Assembly (NCBI RefSeq): GCF_902148855.1
Contig: NC_043969.1
Span: forward strand, 28,285,353-28,349,352
Direction: 5' to 3'
Source of the DNA: Sphaeramia orbicularis
Lineage: Eukaryota > Chordata > Actinopteri > Kurtiformes > Apogonidae
DNA length: 64,000 bases
The notes under the pieces are model-generated. The model was not told the DNA's origin and made no database searches. It was given only the letters and a program-made list of their open reading frames with translations. This document shows positions 13,450 to 24,600 of this stretch, piece by piece (within the stretch, counting starts at the first letter, position 1; every line of letters begins with the position of its first letter). The position numbers and the translations under genes are program-made.

Positions 13450-14490
13450 CTACATCTCATCCAGACCGTAATCCTCTTCAGGGAAGTCTCCCACAGTCAC
13501 ACTCAGAGGCTTCACAAATGCACCATATTTGTTCTCACATTCAAAGTAGCACTTCCCACCAACACTGTTGAAAGAGAATTAAAGGAAGACAAAATCAAAA
13601 CCAGTCTCTTAACATGATCAACTTTGTGGATAGTGACATAATGACAGAGATCCAACCTTCCACTGTGTTTTCCCAGGGGCTCGTCATACTTCACACCAAC
13701 CCAGTAGCCTGGCTTAAAATCTGTCGTTCCTGCAATCAACATGACAACAATATTCTTCACATTTTTACTCAACTATTGTTAGGTAACACTTTATATTAAG
13801 ATACAAAACTATGTAGGTAGTTATTAGGAAAGACTGACACTTTGCTTTGGTATAAACCACATATTAATGCGTTATTCTAAAACTATTAGGCCATTAACAA
13901 GTACAGTTTCTCTATTTTATTCAATAAACTCCAAATCACTTCTCATTGATAGTGCATTGACTAAGGTTTGTACTGCCATAGTTGTTGCACAAACAGCTGC
14001 TTGTTGACACAAGTCCATATAAAACAACATAATAAAAACAATTACTACAATATTTACAGTGTAGTAAAAGTATAAATATACAAATTAAGTTATTGACTAA
14101 GGTGTTAAACAAACTGATGATAGCGAAGATAGGAGATCTTCAGTGACACTCAATCCTGTTAAGTAGTGAGGTCAGTACAAGCCTGACAAGGTGGTCATTA
14201 GCACAACAATCATCATTCTCTCTTGACAGCTGTAATTACACACTGCTGATCAGATTACATCAGACATGACCTGACCACAATTCTACTGCTCTATTTTGCA
14301 CTACACAGCTAAGAAAAAGTTGTTTCACTTTTCCATAACAGCATGAAACATTAGATCTTGTCATTTTTTCTTCTTTTGATTCGGACTGAGAGGAGAGGGC
14401 TGTAGAAGCAAGGTATGCAAATTATATATCAAAATCCTCCAATTTTGGCTCTTAACCCCTCCTCCAACTGTGACTAAATTATTATTATTA

Positions 14491-14525
<35 letters not shown>

Positions 14526-17244
14526 CCAGACAGATCTCTCAATTAGGTGACGTGTTTGATGTACAACTTCCTAACTTGTGATCAATAAACAGTAATTGCC
14601 AGTTATTGAAGGAGAACTGTTAATGGCATCAGATTTCTAAAATATGATCATGTAGAGTAAATGAAAATCACAAATATTTAAAATAGCTAAATAAAATGCT
14701 GGTAAAAACTACGTCTGATTACTCATAGTTTTTTTAGACAACATGGTCAGTCAACGGGCATGAGGTAGATTGTTTGTTGAGTCTCTAAATTGTCTGATAG
14801 TGAGACATTATTATATATACTAGTCAGATGGTTAGGGTAGATTTTCTAATTTTGTGCTGACACAAGCCATGAGTTTGCAAATGACCCAGACCTAAATTTA
14901 ACAAAGCAAAATAACAAAGACATTTCTGGTGGGAGTCCTGTGGTTAGTGTTGTTGCTCAATGCTGATGAAACTGGTGAGACGGGCTGAAAAACCTACTGA
15001 ATTTCTTGCTGATTTAGCACAAAAGGTCTCAGGCACCATAGTATACAACACACAAATGCTACTCTACTGGAGAGACAATCCTCAGGCTTTAAACCAGTGT
15101 CCTACACAAAATAAAGCAGCTAAGTTTCATCCTCACTTACCAACATACATGACTGTGCCAAGCTTGGTGGGCTGCCCGGGAACCTGCACTTGGCATCGGT
15201 TGCCAACAGAAATGGCATCAGCAGCAGCTTTCTGTTCCTCTTCCCGAGCAGCAAGTTCAGCTTTCTTCTTGGCCATGTCTTCTTCGTTGTAGCGACCAAC
15301 ACGCTGCTTCTTCATGAATGACCTTGCTGAGTCTGAAAGAAAGGAAATCAGATTATAGTGAATGGATGATACTTTTCTCATTCTCTTAAAATGTTCTGTA
15401 TTAAATAAGACCCAATAGTTTTTCAAAATTATGTAATAAAATGTGAGAGTATGCCACGGAGTTAGTTTTTGGAATACTGTAGATATATTTGCATAAAGCT
15501 AAATGACAATGGCTGAATATTTTTTATGAACCAAATAATCTGCTCAAATAAAATTTTCGATCTTTCAAGTTTATTTATTGTCTATGTAACTCAAATCAAA
15601 TGGTCAACAAGTCATTTCGGTGTTCATCCAAACACCATCACCACTTGTAAAATGTGCCAGGAAGTAAATCTTCTTTGAAAACAGCCCAAGTTACTGGTTA
15701 TCTGGTTGTGATTTCTTATCACATGTCATGTGCTGATCACATGACCTCTTTGTGTGCATTTCTTACCAGATTTACTTCCTATGTCACATTTTACCACTGC
15801 TGATGGTGTTTGTATGAAAACTGAAACATCTTCTGACCTTTTTACTTTTGTTTGTCCAGTTATACATATATATTAAATTGCAATAATATTCGATGTCCTC
15901 ATTTGATACGCCAATTAAAGAGAATGGTTTATTTACCCTGTTTCAAAAAGTACTAAAAATAATATTACAGTAAAGAGAACTACCATAAGCCTAATGTTAA
16001 TCTGTGATTTGCGGCTATAGAAATAAAACTGAGTTGATTTCATTGGCTGATGTGCAGTACACGTATAGATAACACTATACCTGTTTTCTTGTCATAAGCT
16101 TCATCTGACAGTTCAAACTTCTCCACTTTGGAAACATCACTGAACTCGCCCATCTTACCACCACTTCGATCAATAACCTGAGCAAAAAAAGTCACATTCA
16201 TTATGTTAGTTTTTAAAAGTCAATACCTGTGATTATTTTTGTTTAACCCCCATTGAAATATCAGTTCCTAATCACAAGAGCATGTAAGCAATATTGTATT
16301 ACAGATATTACTAATGATGATAATGTAGTTGACAGTAAAAATCTGCCTTATTGATGAATATAAGTGTTCGATAAAACAAAAAGGCTAATTAGTTGTTTAT
16401 TAACTAATCTACCCAAAGTATAAAACAAAAAGAAAACAAATATTCCTTCAGTGCTAAAGCGTCAAGAAACCAAGAGATGTTTTAAATGCCTTTACTGTCA
16501 GAGTATGGTGATAATGAACTGAATAAAAAAAGTTTTTGCTGTTTAAAGGAGAGTGCCTGAGGGTTTTCTAAATGTGCAGCATGCTCCATTCAATGTAATT
16601 TTTAATCCCCTTCATGAAATATGAAGATGGAAACATAACTTGACATTCATGATGACATCTTATTATGTTAAACATGTTCAATGATTAAGAAGGGCAAATC
16701 TGTATTACGTTCAATAACGAAACATCTGACATGTAACCAAAGTCATATCTGCACAATTGTAGCAAAGTACTCCAAAATATCAGTGGTTTTGAGTTGTTAA
16801 AATACATACATGTATTCTGCAGTCATCATCCACAGGGTAAGAGCCCAGCAAGGCTTCATTGTCATCTATTTTCTGCAGGAACTTGTCATTTATGCTGTAC
16901 AATTCCAAATCCATACAAGAGGCAAGTGCACCCACAATCATCTCCAATTTCCCCTGAAGAAGACACAAATAAAAAAAAAAAAAACACATAAAATTGTACG
17001 TGTCTGTTAAAGAGAGTGGGATGTACATAAAACAACTTTATTTCACGCTTCTCAGGTCAGAATACAAGACGTGTATTTATGCATGAGACAAGTTCAATGT
17101 GTGAGATAAGTAAAGAGGTCTCACCTTCAGTTCTGCTACACTTATCCCTCTGTTGAACCTGCGCTGTACCTCAAAGGAGGACAGGGTGGTGGTCAGGCGC
17201 ACATTCACAGTGGGGTTGGTGATAACTGTCACTCCACTGTCCAT
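13450..17244 (-). CDS. tbcb: TBCB, tubulin-folding cofactor B, six coding exons
   Basis: Coding exons in transcript order: 17125-17244, 16810-16953, 16081-16177, 15141-15332, 13657-13729, 13450-13564. The sum is 741 nt and 246 aa, all in frame; human is 244 aa. TBCB captures alpha-tubulin after the CCT chaperonin and works with TBCE in making and taking apart tubulin dimers in the cytosol. The N terminus (residues about 6-90) is the ubiquitin-like fold, with [18 protein letters not shown] at its end. A Lys/Glu/Ala-rich helical linker follows ([19 protein letters not shown]). The C-terminal CAP-Gly domain (about 163-230) shows [33 protein letters not shown] and YGAFVKP. The protein ends EEDYGLDEM; in human the last three residues are DEI, the tail recognised by TBCE. 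The next gene downstream in the same orientation is CLPTM1. Confidence 0.96.
14478..14523. repeat. (ATT)n microsatellite in TBCB intron 5
   Basis: Tandem ATT trinucleotides with one interruption (TCATT). Confidence 0.9.
15607..15838. repeat. Imperfect palindrome, MITE-like, in TBCB intron 3
   Basis: The left arm at about 15607-15670 and right arm at about 15767-15838 are inverted copies. CACCATCACCACTTGTAAAA pairs with the complement of a right-arm stretch ending CTGATGGTG, and both arms carry GGAAGTAAAT next to the loop. The arms are about 65-70 bp with several mismatches and small gaps. This is probably a foldback or MITE remnant of unknown family. Confidence 0.6.
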
Positions 17245-17950
17245 TATGCAGGTGGGATGGACACAGCTAGGTCACTGCTCAAACACTACAGAGGGAAAGG
17301 AGTTGACAAAAACGAATATGCAATTAATGAATGCATCGGTTGTACCAGTGGACTGTCAGCAAATAGCACAGAGTTTTAACCTATGGCAGAGCTTCTAATA
17401 ACGATGAACAAAATCAGAACTTCAATCCCGGTTAACAGGTCCACTAAACAAGACTACGCCCATCCCAAATGCATGCCCCCTCTTGGTGGTACCTTGTAGT
17501 CAAGTTAACAAAACGCGCTCTTATACAGAAATTAACACTATGGGCTGCTGTGTTCCCTTGTGTATGTTCTTATTTCAGCCGTCTTAGAGTATGTAGCCAG
17601 TCTATGCTAACGGTTTAGAAGCTACGGCACCGGAGTCACGTTGTCGCACTGAAGACCCGCGGTTCCACAGAAAGGAAACTTACGAACACGCAGATTCCCC
17701 TTCGACTGTATTGTAAACTTTAGCTTAAACTAATCTTCTTTATATCACCAGGCAATGTCAGGCCACTGACGATTCCATGACGGTTGCGTTGTTTGCAAAT
17801 TGAAAATGGTGTAAAAACTCTTAACTGTGCTTGTGCCAGAATAATACAAGCATCAATTCCTGCTACGCCCAGCTCTGGAACCTTCTACCCGCCTCCTGAC
17901 AGGGGAAGGACCAATCAAGTCCTGAAGCAAACGCTTTAACCAATAGTGTA
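17245..17950 (-). promoter_or_regulatory. tbcb: TBCB 5' UTR with a likely intron, and CCAAT-box promoter
   Basis: On the minus strand a strong donor (GTAAGTTTCC, 17674-17683) and an acceptor (CTTTCCCTCTGTAG, ending at 17286) frame a likely 5' UTR intron, 17286-17683. The 5' non-coding exon would start above 17684. Two CCAAT boxes in plus orientation, 17911-17915 and 17940-17944, would sit roughly 100-200 bp upstream of such a start. The splice pair and the boxes are directly visible. Their use is inferred. Confidence 0.5.
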
Positions 17951-18223
17951 ACCAAACGAAAGCAAAGTAGGTGGGCCAAGTGCTGACGGACACAATCAGC
18001 AACCCATCATCAAATAGAATGATACAACTGCGACGCCATGACCACGGAGGGACGCTATTCTACAATCTTTACCACTATCCAACAAAGTTTGTCTCCAATC
18101 TTGTACCAGTTAAAAAAAAACAACAACACTACAGCAGCAATAATTGCAGTAAATGATCTGATGGGCAATTAAAAAATAAAACATACAATACAGTTTTTCT
18201 TCAATAAACCTAAACTTTAAACA

Positions 18224-18590
18224 TACACTACCAGTCAAAAGTTTGGACTCACCTGTTTTTTCTTTATTTCCAACGACTATTTACAGTGTAGATCACTGAA
18301 GGCATCAAAACTATGAATGAACACATATGGAATTATGTAGTTAAAAAAAAGTGTGACAGAACTCAAAACATGTTTTACATTTTAGATTCTTCAACATAGC
18401 CACATTTTGCTTTTACTACTGCTTTGCACATTCTTGGCATTCTCTCAATGAGCTTCATGAGGTAGTCACCTGAAATGTTTTTCAAGTCTTGAAGGAGTTA
18501 CCAGTGATGCTGAGCACTTGTTGGCCATCTGCGGTCCATCTCATGTCATTTAAATGAGAAGGTGAGTCCAAACTTTTGACTGGTAGTGTA
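18224..18590. mobile_element. Tc1/mariner-type MITE
   Basis: Perfect 31-bp terminal inverted repeats, 18224-18254 and 18560-18590, start TACACTACCAGTCAAAAG and carry the TA target site of Tc1/mariner elements. The interior (about 18380-18480) includes text common to fish Tc1 elements, such as CATTCTTGGCATTCTCTCAA. The element is 367 bp, so it is an internally deleted copy without transposase. The identical arms suggest a fairly recent insertion. Confidence 0.88.
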
Positions 18591-18623
18591 TAATGTATGT
18601 ATTGTGCACAATATGTCATAATT

Positions 18624-18718
18624 TCACTGTAAATTATTGAGCAATTATTACTGTACTGCAACTACTGCTGCAATAGTTGCAGTACAGTCACAGTAATATA
18701 CAATAATTTGTTTACAGC
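18624..18718. repeat. Nested inverted repeat (hairpin)
   Basis: An exact 15-bp inverted pair, 18650-18664 and 18674-18688, flanks a 9-nt loop. Imperfect pairing extends outward to about 18624 and 18718 (CTGTAAATTATT on the left against the complement of AATAATTTGTTTACAG on the right). It is probably a small MITE of unknown family. Confidence 0.6.
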
Positions 18719-19087
18719 AGGGAAGATGAAAATCATAGTGAAGTACTGTGTTTCTGCAGCATTCTAGACATAATGTTACTGTGAAAGTTTCATGTAAAAT
18801 CTCAAGATAATATTGTATCAATCTCTTTGATTACTGTAAATTCAGAGTTTAAAATAGGTGAGTATGATAGCAACAAAACATAATACATGAATATTATTGT
18901 AAAACCACAATATATTGCAGTGCATTACATTACATTACATTACAGTAATTACTCAAAATTTACTGAAATATTAGTGCAACTCAGCAGACAGTAAATTCCT
19001 GTAAATTTATAGCACATAATATGTACACTAAAATACTGCAGTGACAAATTTTCAAGTTAATGGATTGTCCTATAGTTTTCTGTATAT

Positions 19088-19118
<31 letters not shown>

Positions 19119-20649
19119 CAGTGACTAGTGCAAAAATGCCTAAACCTTAATTTCATACAATTAAGGAACTATAGAGCCCATAAGTCACTATCAATTAATG
19201 ATTATGCCCATTGTATAAAAGAAATATAAACATGCAGTTCAAATTGTGTTATCAAAAGTAAATGACACTATGATACCAAAAATCTTGATTTTTTGTGAGG
19301 ACTATTTGTTTGATCAAGAATCTGTACCACTCAACAAGTAAAATCAATAAAAAGTTTTATTTTGTGGTGTTGTTTTACTAACTATTTAAAATATTATGAG
19401 ACAGATTAGCTTGATTGGGTAATAAAACTAAAGCAGTGAGAGGAGATAAGAGGACATGTATGGGCAGAAGTGAGAAGATCAAAGGATGTAAAGAGCTAAA
19501 ACCAAACATCCCACAGAGCAGAAGACGAAGGGGGCTGCGCAGGCCCTAAATCCACCACAGAAGATTTACATTCCTGAAGCTGTTGATCAAGATGAAGGTC
19601 TCAGTCTTCATTGACACACTCATCTGCAGGTCTTAAAATATACAGAGGAACCATGGCACCTTTATCATGAAAAAGACCAGGAGTAAAACCCTATATAAAT
19701 ACAGTGTGTGCCTAAGAACAAGGTTGTATAGGTTGTATTTCCACATGTAACCATACAGACGCGTGTTATTTAGCATGCCATAAATTCACATGACACTATT
19801 CGTGAATGGTTACTAGTGTGTTTGAACAGAGAGTATTTGCACTGGGAAACACACCAAACATTGCAGTTGGAAAACTGGGTTGACGACAAGCACCACCTGA
19901 ATAAACAAAGAGATTATGCACATTACAACTGTCATTTTTCAGGATTTCAGACTATATTCTGAGCTCCTGCTGTGCACAGATACAACTACTTTTTGATGTA
20001 CAATCCATACAAAGTGAATGAGAATTAAAGCAGTTTGACACATGAACAATTATAGATGTTAGATTGAAATGTAAAAAGAAAATCAAATTGGCAAGAGCTG
20101 TCAGACACACAAAAAAACGCAAGTTATGATCTGCATTGTTCAAAACCCACCAATATACAGATATGCAGTTTAGAAAGTTTATTGTCTGAAGTAAAAGTAT
20201 GTGGTATTAATAAACCCAGTCTACAAGTAAAATGCCTCCAGAATTGAAACCAAATTTGAGTCACAAATACAGAAAAATTAAGTCAAAAATGTAAGTTGGC
20301 TATAGATACAGTCTTGGGTCAAAATGTGAAATTGTGAGAATTAATGGGGGAATGGGTTTTACTCAAAAGGAATGTTTGTCTTAGAGCTAGGTCTAGTTCA
20401 AAACAGTGTCTGCACTTTTCAATACACTCACCTCACAGGTTCTTTCAAATGGAAGATTTATAAATCTATTGTACAAATGTACATAAACAAATAGAAATGC
20501 AATCTTATTCAAGTTAAAATATACTTAACTCATGGTTTTGGTGAAATGTAATCTTACTATTGTATTAACCAACAGCAATGCCTTGTGGGAAGTATTTTGG
20601 TCAGTTAAGTATTAAGGCCTGGGGAAAAAAAATTCTAAATATATAAGGG
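18719..20649. other. Intergenic spacer, TBCB-SIX5
   Basis: AT-rich non-coding DNA. It contains a short (CATTA)n run near 18925 and an (AAAT)n microsatellite at 19088-19118. I recognise no gene. Confidence 0.5.
19088..19118. repeat. (AAAT)n microsatellite
   Basis: About seven uninterrupted AAAT units. Confidence 0.9.
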
Positions 20650-21424
20650 TGTCAGACATTCTCACCGCAGGCCCCAGCCAGCCCCCCAAAGGGTCCAATC
20701 TGGCCCATGGGATGAATTTATGAAATGCAAAAATTACACTGCGATAACAGTTAAGGGAGTCAAACTCATTTTAGTTCAGGGGCTTCATACAGACCAATAT
20801 GATCTCAAGTGGGCCAAAGATATACAATCATATTAACTTGTAAATGATGACAACTCCAGATTGTTCTTTGTTTTTGTGTAAAAAAAACAAAAAAAAAACA
20901 AACAAAAAAAACAAACAAAAAAAAGTAGTTACTTAAAAATGTTTACATCTACAAATTATCATATCCCAAGAGAAGTAAACGCCTTTTACTGAATATTTTT
21001 GATCTACAACAATCCAGATCCACCTCCAGCTACAAAGTATCCTTTAAAACCATGAACAACCTGAAATTTCTTAAGAAAAATAAGTGCAATCTTAACAAGA
21101 TTATGCCATTTACAGATGTACATTACAATTTACAGACAGATGACAGTGAATCTACAAAGACAAAACATTTAGTAACAGGCATAATATTGTTAAAATTGCA
21201 CTTACTTTTCTTAACACATTTCAGGTTATTTGTATTTGTTCAGCATATTCAAATTTTTTGTAAAAGGATAGTTTGTAAATGTCAACACTTTCATGTAATT
21301 TCACTTTATTACATTAAAGCACAGAGAAAACTTTGGAGTTGTCATTATTTATAGGTTATTATTTTACTGGAGACCACAGTGGGCTGTATGTGGCCCCTGA
21401 AATACAGTAATTTTGACACTTCTG
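20650..21424. mobile_element. Non-autonomous hAT-like dispersed repeat, copy 1
   Basis: Inner termini pair as inverted repeats: GGAGTCAAACTCATTTTAG near 20757 and, reversed, the stretch 21382-21424 ending TTTGACACTTCTG. These are diverged forms of termini starting CAGGGGTGTCAAACTC, a teleost hAT-type family I recall. A lead-in at about 20650-20753 (AAAGGGTCCAATCTGGCC) is shared with copy 2 at 30925-31471. Both copies also share CAACCTGAAATTTCT and AAAAATAAGTGCAAT. No transposase is visible. The element ends about 190 bp before the SIX5 start codon. Confidence 0.7.
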
Positions 21425-21613
21425 GTCTAAATGATTTTCCATGCATTCTGTAGAGTAAGTTTTGCAGAAGGGGCGTGATTGACGGAGGGCTGTTTTTTTT
21501 TTTTTTTGCAGACACATTCATGGTTTCGTCGACTGGCAGAGAAAGGGAGAGCTGCGGAGGGAGGGAGAGGAGGAGGCGGAGGAACTACTGGAGGAAAAAA
21601 AGTTAAAGTAAAA
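21425..21613 (+). promoter_or_regulatory. six5: SIX5 5' UTR / proximal promoter
   Basis: Short interval between the dispersed hAT repeat and the SIX5 start. It has a GC-box-like GGGGCGTG near 21470, a 16-T tract ending TTTGCAG at about 21511 that resembles a splice acceptor, and a purine-rich run (GGGAGGGAGAGGAGGAGG) before the start codon. An in-frame ATG exists at 21479. No TATA box was seen. Confidence 0.45.
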
Positions 21614-24600
21614 ATGGCTTCCTTGTCTTTGGACTCTACAGAACAATCAGAGAACAGCTCAGAAGAGCCCAGGACAACAGAGGTCAAAGAAGAAAAAGAT
21701 GCACTCCACGTTTCGGAACAGTTACTCCAAAGTTTCCAAAAGTCGGCTCTGAGTTTTTCCACTGACCAAGTATCATGTCTGTGCGAGGCCCTTCTGCAGG
21801 CGGGCAATGTGGATCGCCTGTGGAGGTTTCTATCCACCATACCTCCTTCGTCCGAGCTGCTACGTGGCAACGAGACCCTGCTGAAGGCCCAGGCTCTGGT
21901 GGCTTTCCACCGGGAGGAATTCAAGGAGCTGTACGCCATCCTGGAGAGCCACGACTTCCACCCGTCTAACCATGGGTTCCTGCAGGACCTGTACCTGAAA
22001 GCCCGCTACAAGGAGGCGGAGAGGTCCCGGGGCCGCAGCCTGGGAGCCGTGGACAAGTACCGGCTCCGAAAGAAGTTCCCTTTACCCAAAACCATCTGGG
22101 ATGGAGAGGAGACCGTGTACCTCCTCAAGGAGAAGTCCAGAAACGCCCTGAAGGAGTGTTACAAAAGCAACAGGTACCCCACTCCGGACGAGAAGAAGAA
22201 CCTGGCCAAAGTGACCGGACTGTCTCTGAAACAGGTCAGCAACTGGTTCAAGAACCGCAGGCAGAGGGACAGGACCCCGTCCGGGACGCACAGCAAAAGG
22301 CAAGAGCGCGTCCACACGCACCACACTTGTGTTCACGTTTATGTGACTAAGGATCAGACAGGTAGAGCTGGTGTTATTCAGGCGACAGCTGGGTTCTTTT
22401 GTTGGTCGAAAAGCTGCAGGATGTTTTCACCGATCCCTCAGTCAGTCTGTGGAAGTCCCTGCGTAAATAAAGCTCGGCACTAAACAGGTCTGCACAGGTC
22501 ACAAGTATGCGCCCACGATGCACTTGTAAAAGGTTGGAAAAGGTGTCCTGTCAGTAAGTATGAGGGCACTGGAGCTGCTTGTTGACAGCCGTAAAGCAGC
22601 ACAGGTCTGAGACCAAGAGCATGTTGCTTTGTTATGAAATGTGAGATCCAGCGCCCACCATGGCTCAAGTTTCCTGAAACAGTGCACTGCAGCTGGGCCC
22701 TGCACAGCCCCAGGACCAGGCCCAGGACCGAGGTGGAAGGAAAGGGAAAGAAGGGGGAAGTGAACTACTGAAACGTGTTAGGTTGCATTCACACCAAGAT
22801 TCTAATTACATTGTTTTTTTTATCAGTGAGTTGCTGGGAATTGGAGGGAGATAAGAGAGAAAACATGGTTTATCTTATCAGACCTCCTAGGACTTGTGAT
22901 CTGGTCCTCTTTACAACACTCACAAGTCTCTCACATCCTGCTTTGTGGCAGAAACAGGATGGAAAAGCTGACCAGAGTGTAGATATCTAATTTAATCTGC
23001 TCCTCATATCTCAGCACACCCTTATAAATGTGATTCTATTGAATTATTTAATGTTTATTTATTGGGGCCCATACGTACAGCACTGCCTCCAAAGGGAAAA
23101 TGTAATGCTTATAAGACGTTTAGCTTCAGCTATTCAACTTTCAGATCACACTAATGAAAATCAGAGGGATATTTCCCTTCGGTGGTGGTTTAGAAATGTG
23201 TTTCTTAAAGTGCATGTCAAGAGAAAAAAATTTGTTCAAAGATATTCAGCTGTACAATACCCACTGCCCCAAAAATGGTATGAAATACTCAGTTTGCGTC
23301 TGTAATGGCAATGTACATGATATTATGTGGCACGTAAACAAAATACTTAACACTAACTATAGCACTACCATTTTCTAAGCCAGTGATTCCCAACATTGAA
23401 CTTCAGTGTCTCCTTATGGGTAAAAATTTACAAGAATGTCATGAATTGCCATAGACCAAATTTTTTATTCACTGTAAAGACACTTTCTTTTTTCCATAAT
23501 TTTTATCTTGTATTTTAGGTATTGTTTTACCCCTTACATTGTTTTTAACTCTATAAGATCTAAACAGCCACTGGCACCAAAAGCATCTACTGATCTAAAA
23601 TTTTACATGTAAATAATTCAGCTTTTCATCATCATCAGAAATGACTTATTTGGACATTCAGAGGCTCTGTAGTCAACATGGAAACACAGTCAATCTCTGC
23701 AACATTGATTCCTCAATAACACCCATGTGGTTTGCCAAATAACATTGGATGTAGTTTTTATGTTCATTGAATGATATATTTTGCTGAACAAGTCACTTTT
23801 TCTGCCTTACACAATGGAAATTCATGTGTTAATATTAAGTATTTTTGTTCATGTGCGATATAATTCCATGTGATGACATTGCCATTACAGGAACAAACTG
23901 AAGATTTTATACCATTTTTGGGGCAGCAGGTGTGGTTCAACTGAAAATCTTTCAGTTTTTCTACTGAAGTGCATTTTAAAGCATGATATTATGTTTATTG
24001 GGAAGAGAGGATATGCCTTCTTTGACACGGATGGGTCTAATGAGCGTAAAGTAAGCAAAAATAAACCTACAGTGTAGTATATAATAGAATAATGCTTGTT
24101 TCATGAAACAATTGCAAATCCAGCCAAATTTAAACAGTCTCTTAACTTTGTTCTTCATGTGATGTGGTTCAAGAAGACTGAAATATTCAGAAAAACCTTT
24201 GCAACAATAAAACAAGTATACCCCTTTTGCATTTAAGTTCATAGAATCCCAGACTGGTGAAAAACAACAGATTGATATAATATTTTGTTGGTAGACCTTG
24301 GCTTGCGTAGTGGTCAATGTTTAATATCAGGCCTCTAATTTGGAATTATTCATTTAAAAAACAAAGACAGATAAACAGGTAAAAATCGCACACAAGTTTT
24401 GAAAGTTTGATGCTCATCTCCAACTTTGTTCATCAGTTGCATTGACATATTCATGTAGATGTTTATTACTTTGACTAACACGTTCAGTTCTAAAATTTTC
24501 CAGTTTTTAATAAATGGAGGTTTATTCCATCGGTGTCAACTTTTTTGAGATATTTAGTTGATATCAGTTAGTTAATCTGGATTGCTATTTTTCCTGCTAT

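Noticed and set aside
21427-21939. 170-codon minus-strand frame opposite SIX5 exon 1
   Set aside because: Mirror of the GC-rich SIX-domain exon; no similarity to any known protein, while the plus strand is clearly coding.
22300-22483. SIX5 ending at the in-frame stop in intron 1 as the main product
   Set aside because: The reading after residue 228 has no similarity to SIX proteins, whereas the GC-AG join restores the conserved SESDG continuation. It may exist as a retained-intron form.
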